Part shown: positions 62,100 through 64,000 of the stretch, one piece after another
Numbering within the stretch: position 1 is the stretch's first letter
Layout of the letters: each line of letters opens with the position of its first letter
Source: Flavobacteriales bacterium
GTDB lineage: Bacteria; Bacteroidota; Bacteroidia; Flavobacteriales_D; Sanyastnellaceae
NCBI GenBank assembly: GCA_019694805.1
Contig: JAIBBG010000005.1
Span: forward strand, 62,001-126,000
Direction of reading: 5' to 3'
DNA length: 64,000 nucleotides
Position numbers and translations under genes: made by a program
Notes under the pieces: generated by a model
The model's database searches: none
What the model was told of the DNA's origin: nothing
The model's input: the letters and a program-made list of their open reading frames with translations, nothing else

Positions 62100-62840
62100 T
62101 TATTCGCCTTTGTAAGTGAAAGTGTTTTCATCGATTTGCGGATTGACTTCCACCTTATCGAAAGTGATGTTTTGTGAATCGCCGTCTTTTACACCCATAG
62201 ATTGCGAGAATGCGATGTACACACCATTCACTTCCTGGTAGTCGCTGAATTTCGACTGTGCAATCACACCTTTCATTTCACCGCTGGTGATTTCCGATTC
62301 CATCATGATCAAAGCTTTGGTATCCTTATCGATAAAATAATATTCGATGTTAGGTACTTCAACACCATCGACCAAAACAGGTTTCTTTTCCATTTTGATT
62401 TTATAACATACGACACCATCTACGGTTTCTTCACCTTCTGAAGAAACCTTGTAGCCCGCCTTTTTGTAGTTGTGCAAAGCACTTGGAAAATCACCGAGCG
62501 AACGTTTTGTATTTTCCATGTCTTCTGCCGTTGCTTTCTCAGGTTTTTGAGTCATGAAGTTTGTGCTCCACAACACCTCACCATCGAATGCTCCCTGAAT
62601 GATCTCCATGCCCTGGATATTGATTTTAGTATAAGTGCGACCATCGCGCATGGCGACAACTTCCAAAGGAATTTTCATACCACCTTGTTCCAGGTTGGCA
62701 GAGTACTTCAGTGAATTCACTTTATCCCAGTTGGCACCTCCCGTGGCTTCAATGCTTTGATGGATAATTTCATCGGCAGATTGACCAAAGATTCCAAAAG
62801 AAGTGACCATCATGGCCAGTGTAATGATGAGTTTGTTCAT
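62100..62840 (-). CDS. secreted LolA-like (outer-membrane lipoprotein carrier fold) protein
   Basis: The 246-residue protein has a signal peptide (MNKLIITLAMMVTSFGIFGQ) and a LolA/LolB-like half-barrel pattern: SADEIIHQSIEATGGANWDKVNSLKYSANLEQGGMKIPLEVVAMRDGRTYTKI, YYFIDKDTKALIMMES and FSDYQEVNGVYIAF. It may bind a lipid or hydrophobic ligand in the periplasm. It is the first gene of a likely two-gene unit with the Asp-box propeller protein. The minus strand has TTG, 18 bases and a poor CATATTCG box upstream. Confidence 0.85.
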   Translation of the reverse strand: MNKLIITLAMMVTSFGIFGQSADEIIHQSIEATGGANWDKVNSLKYSANLEQGGMKIPLEVVAMRDGRTYTKINIQGMEIIQGAFDGEVLWSTNFMTQKPEKATAEDMENTKRSLGDFPSALHNYKKAGYKVSSEGEETVDGVVCYKIKMEKKPVLVDGVEVPNIEYYFIDKDTKALIMMESEITSGEMKGVIAQSKFSDYQEVNGVYIAFSQSMGVKDGDSQNITFDKVEVNPQIDENTFTYKGE

Positions 62841-63424
62841 GGTATACGGAATTAATTTTTGCGAATATGCTGGTTTTATCTCATAAACAACCTATGAATT
62901 TCCATCAGGTGCTTTAGGTAAGGATGAACGGTCATGGCGAAGCTATGGGGTGAATAGCTCTTGTAAAATGCTCATTTATTGAAACCACAGAGGAGTTCAA
63001 AGAAAAACCACGCAATGAGCACGAAGATCTTATGTGAATAAGGTTGTTCTTTGGCATTCATTGCCTCACCCCTAACCCCTCTCCAGAGGAGAGGGGGATG
63101 CCCTTCGTGATAGATTTTCTTTGCGCTTTCGTTGCTTATTTTTTGTGATTCATTTGTGGAGTGATGCGATCATTGATGAAACCACAAAAGACACGAAGAA
63201 AAGTGCACACCAAGGACACAAGGGATGGATTATATGGCACGTGGTGTGGGTTTAGCGCATCTTATCCCCATTAATTCATCGATTGAGGCTGTGCAGGGAC
63301 TGAAAATGGCTCATAACCTCAAATAAAAACTGAGTCTATTTGCAACTTAAACATCCAAAAAGAACAAACTTTATACATAAAATCCACCTACCCTGCCTTT
63401 GCTATTCATTAACTTCCGACTATC
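62841..63424. other. intergenic stretch with a REP-like hairpin and short repeats
   Basis: No gene is credible. CCCCTCTCC-AGA-GGAGAGGGG (63076-63096), preceded by TCACCCCTAA, is a perfect hairpin of a kind scattered in many bacterial genomes. The related strings GAAACCACAGAGGAG (62982-62996) and GAAACCACAAAAGACACGAAG (63178-63198) flank it on either side. Confidence 0.7.
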
Positions 63425-64000
63425 CTATGTCGTGTATCCAACGTCTTTGAACAGCTTATTTAGATCTTCGAATATTGACAAAGGGAAATCATCAAATAAC
63501 AGCGAGTTTTCGGACAATACCAATTCATACTCCGAAATACGCTCCATCAATACAGTTTTGAGCGCTTCGTAATCATATATGTTCTCATCAAGTATATGCC
63601 GTGCAATCTTTTTCATGGTGAAAAAAATTAAGGCGTTCAAATTACCCGCGTAGCTGGAGGGCACATCGTGAAATATGAGATCGACTGTTTTATCCGTGAT
63701 AGGACGAGCAGCGCCTTCCATGGTACCAATCACACTTTCAACAGGAATGTGATACATCAATGCCGCGTAAACGCTTAAGAGTACAAAATCTTCAGCAGAT
63801 ATCCTTTCATTCAGATATAAATATTCAATAACCCTGAAACAAGTCTTGTAATCAAAACCGGATCTGCCTTTCTTGATGAATCCATACATATCATTTAATA
63901 TGTCAGCATTGGTCGTATGTCTCATCATACCGTCAACCCATTGTCGATGAATGGGGTCTTTTGAGATGAATTTGAAGCCTTCCCTAAAAGAAGCTACGTT
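63425..64000 (-). CDS. hypothetical protein, 3' part only (gene runs off the right edge)
   Basis: The frame is open without a stop from the window edge (64000) to the stop at 63425, and the residues before the first ATG at 63928 (FREGFKFISKDPIHRQWVDG) look coding, so the gene starts outside the window. The visible 191 residues are largely helical (ILNDMYGFIKKGRSGFDYKTCFRVIEYLYLNERI; LNALIFFTMKKIARHILDENIYDYEALKTVLMERISEYEL) without membrane segments in this part. I do not recognise the family. The repeat-containing gap at 62841-63424 follows it. Confidence 0.65.
   Translation of the reverse strand, partial: NVASFREGFKFISKDPIHRQWVDGMMRHTTNADILNDMYGFIKKGRSGFDYKTCFRVIEYLYLNERISAEDFVLLSVYAALMYHIPVESVIGTMEGAARPITDKTVDLIFHDVPSSYAGNLNALIFFTMKKIARHILDENIYDYEALKTVLMERISEYELVLSENSLLFDDFPLSIFEDLNKLFKDVGYTT

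Overview
The window is chromosomal DNA of a member of the Bacteroidota, most likely the order Flavobacteriales. The evidence is secreted proteins with type IX secretion (T9SS) C-terminal sorting domains, a gliding-motility-type C-terminal module, RpoB/RpoC of Bacteroidota length and sequence, almost no Shine-Dalgarno sequences, and many promoters of the Bacteroidota form (TTG or TTTG, 19-23 bases, then TAnnTTTG). No rRNA, CRISPR array, integrase, transposase or phage gene was found.

Layout. 1-2.9 kb: 3' part of gyrA, then a secreted TPR protein. 3.2-6.1 kb (minus): a SirB1-type protein and a coupled set of DinB, DUF1569 and nucleoside phosphorylase genes. 6.4-8.5 kb: an EF-G paralogue of the EF-G2 type whose catalytic histidine is replaced by leucine. 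8.7-11.8 kb (minus): a MacAB/Lol-like tripartite exporter. 11.9-17 kb: a small unknown protein, a T9SS cargo protein, and a minus-strand operon of a TPR protein, an ECF sigma factor, a probable anti-sigma membrane protein and a redoxin. 17.1-21.7 kb: two Nudix hydrolases and several lipoproteins or secreted proteins. 21.8-26.9 kb: a large ABCG-type transporter, a SiaC-like (DUF1987) protein, a methyltransferase and a ZIP metal transporter.

27.2-41.6 kb is the information-processing core: an FKBP/SlyD-type isomerase, tRNA-Thr/Tyr/Gly/Thr, tuf, tRNA-Trp, secE, nusG, rplK, rplA, rplJ, rplL, rpoB, rpoC, closed by a strong terminator. It carries non-coding structure: a boxA-like site before the tRNAs, tandem hairpins after tuf, a 14-base tandem repeat between nusG and rplK, and two strong hairpins between rplL and rpoB.

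41.8-51.8 kb is more accessory: T9SS type A and type B secreted proteins, an ArsR/AHSA1 pair with a palindrome over its promoter, an outer-membrane barrel protein, a nearly 1 kb gene-free stretch with a nested inverted-repeat element, and a DUF4197 lipoprotein. 51.9-64 kb: an acyl-CoA carboxylase beta subunit, a glycine-rich secreted protein, exonuclease III, a membrane protein, moaE-moaD-tauE, a pirin, a large Asp-box repeat protein with a LolA-like partner, and a gene cut by the right edge.

No clearly new multi-gene system stands out. The strongest leads are the EF-G2 protein with a non-canonical G domain, the 190-base nested inverted repeat at 50.6-50.8 kb, and a family of degenerate intergenic repeats sharing a CATGGAATCTGGGTTAA-like end, one of which supplies the stop codon of a neighbouring gene.
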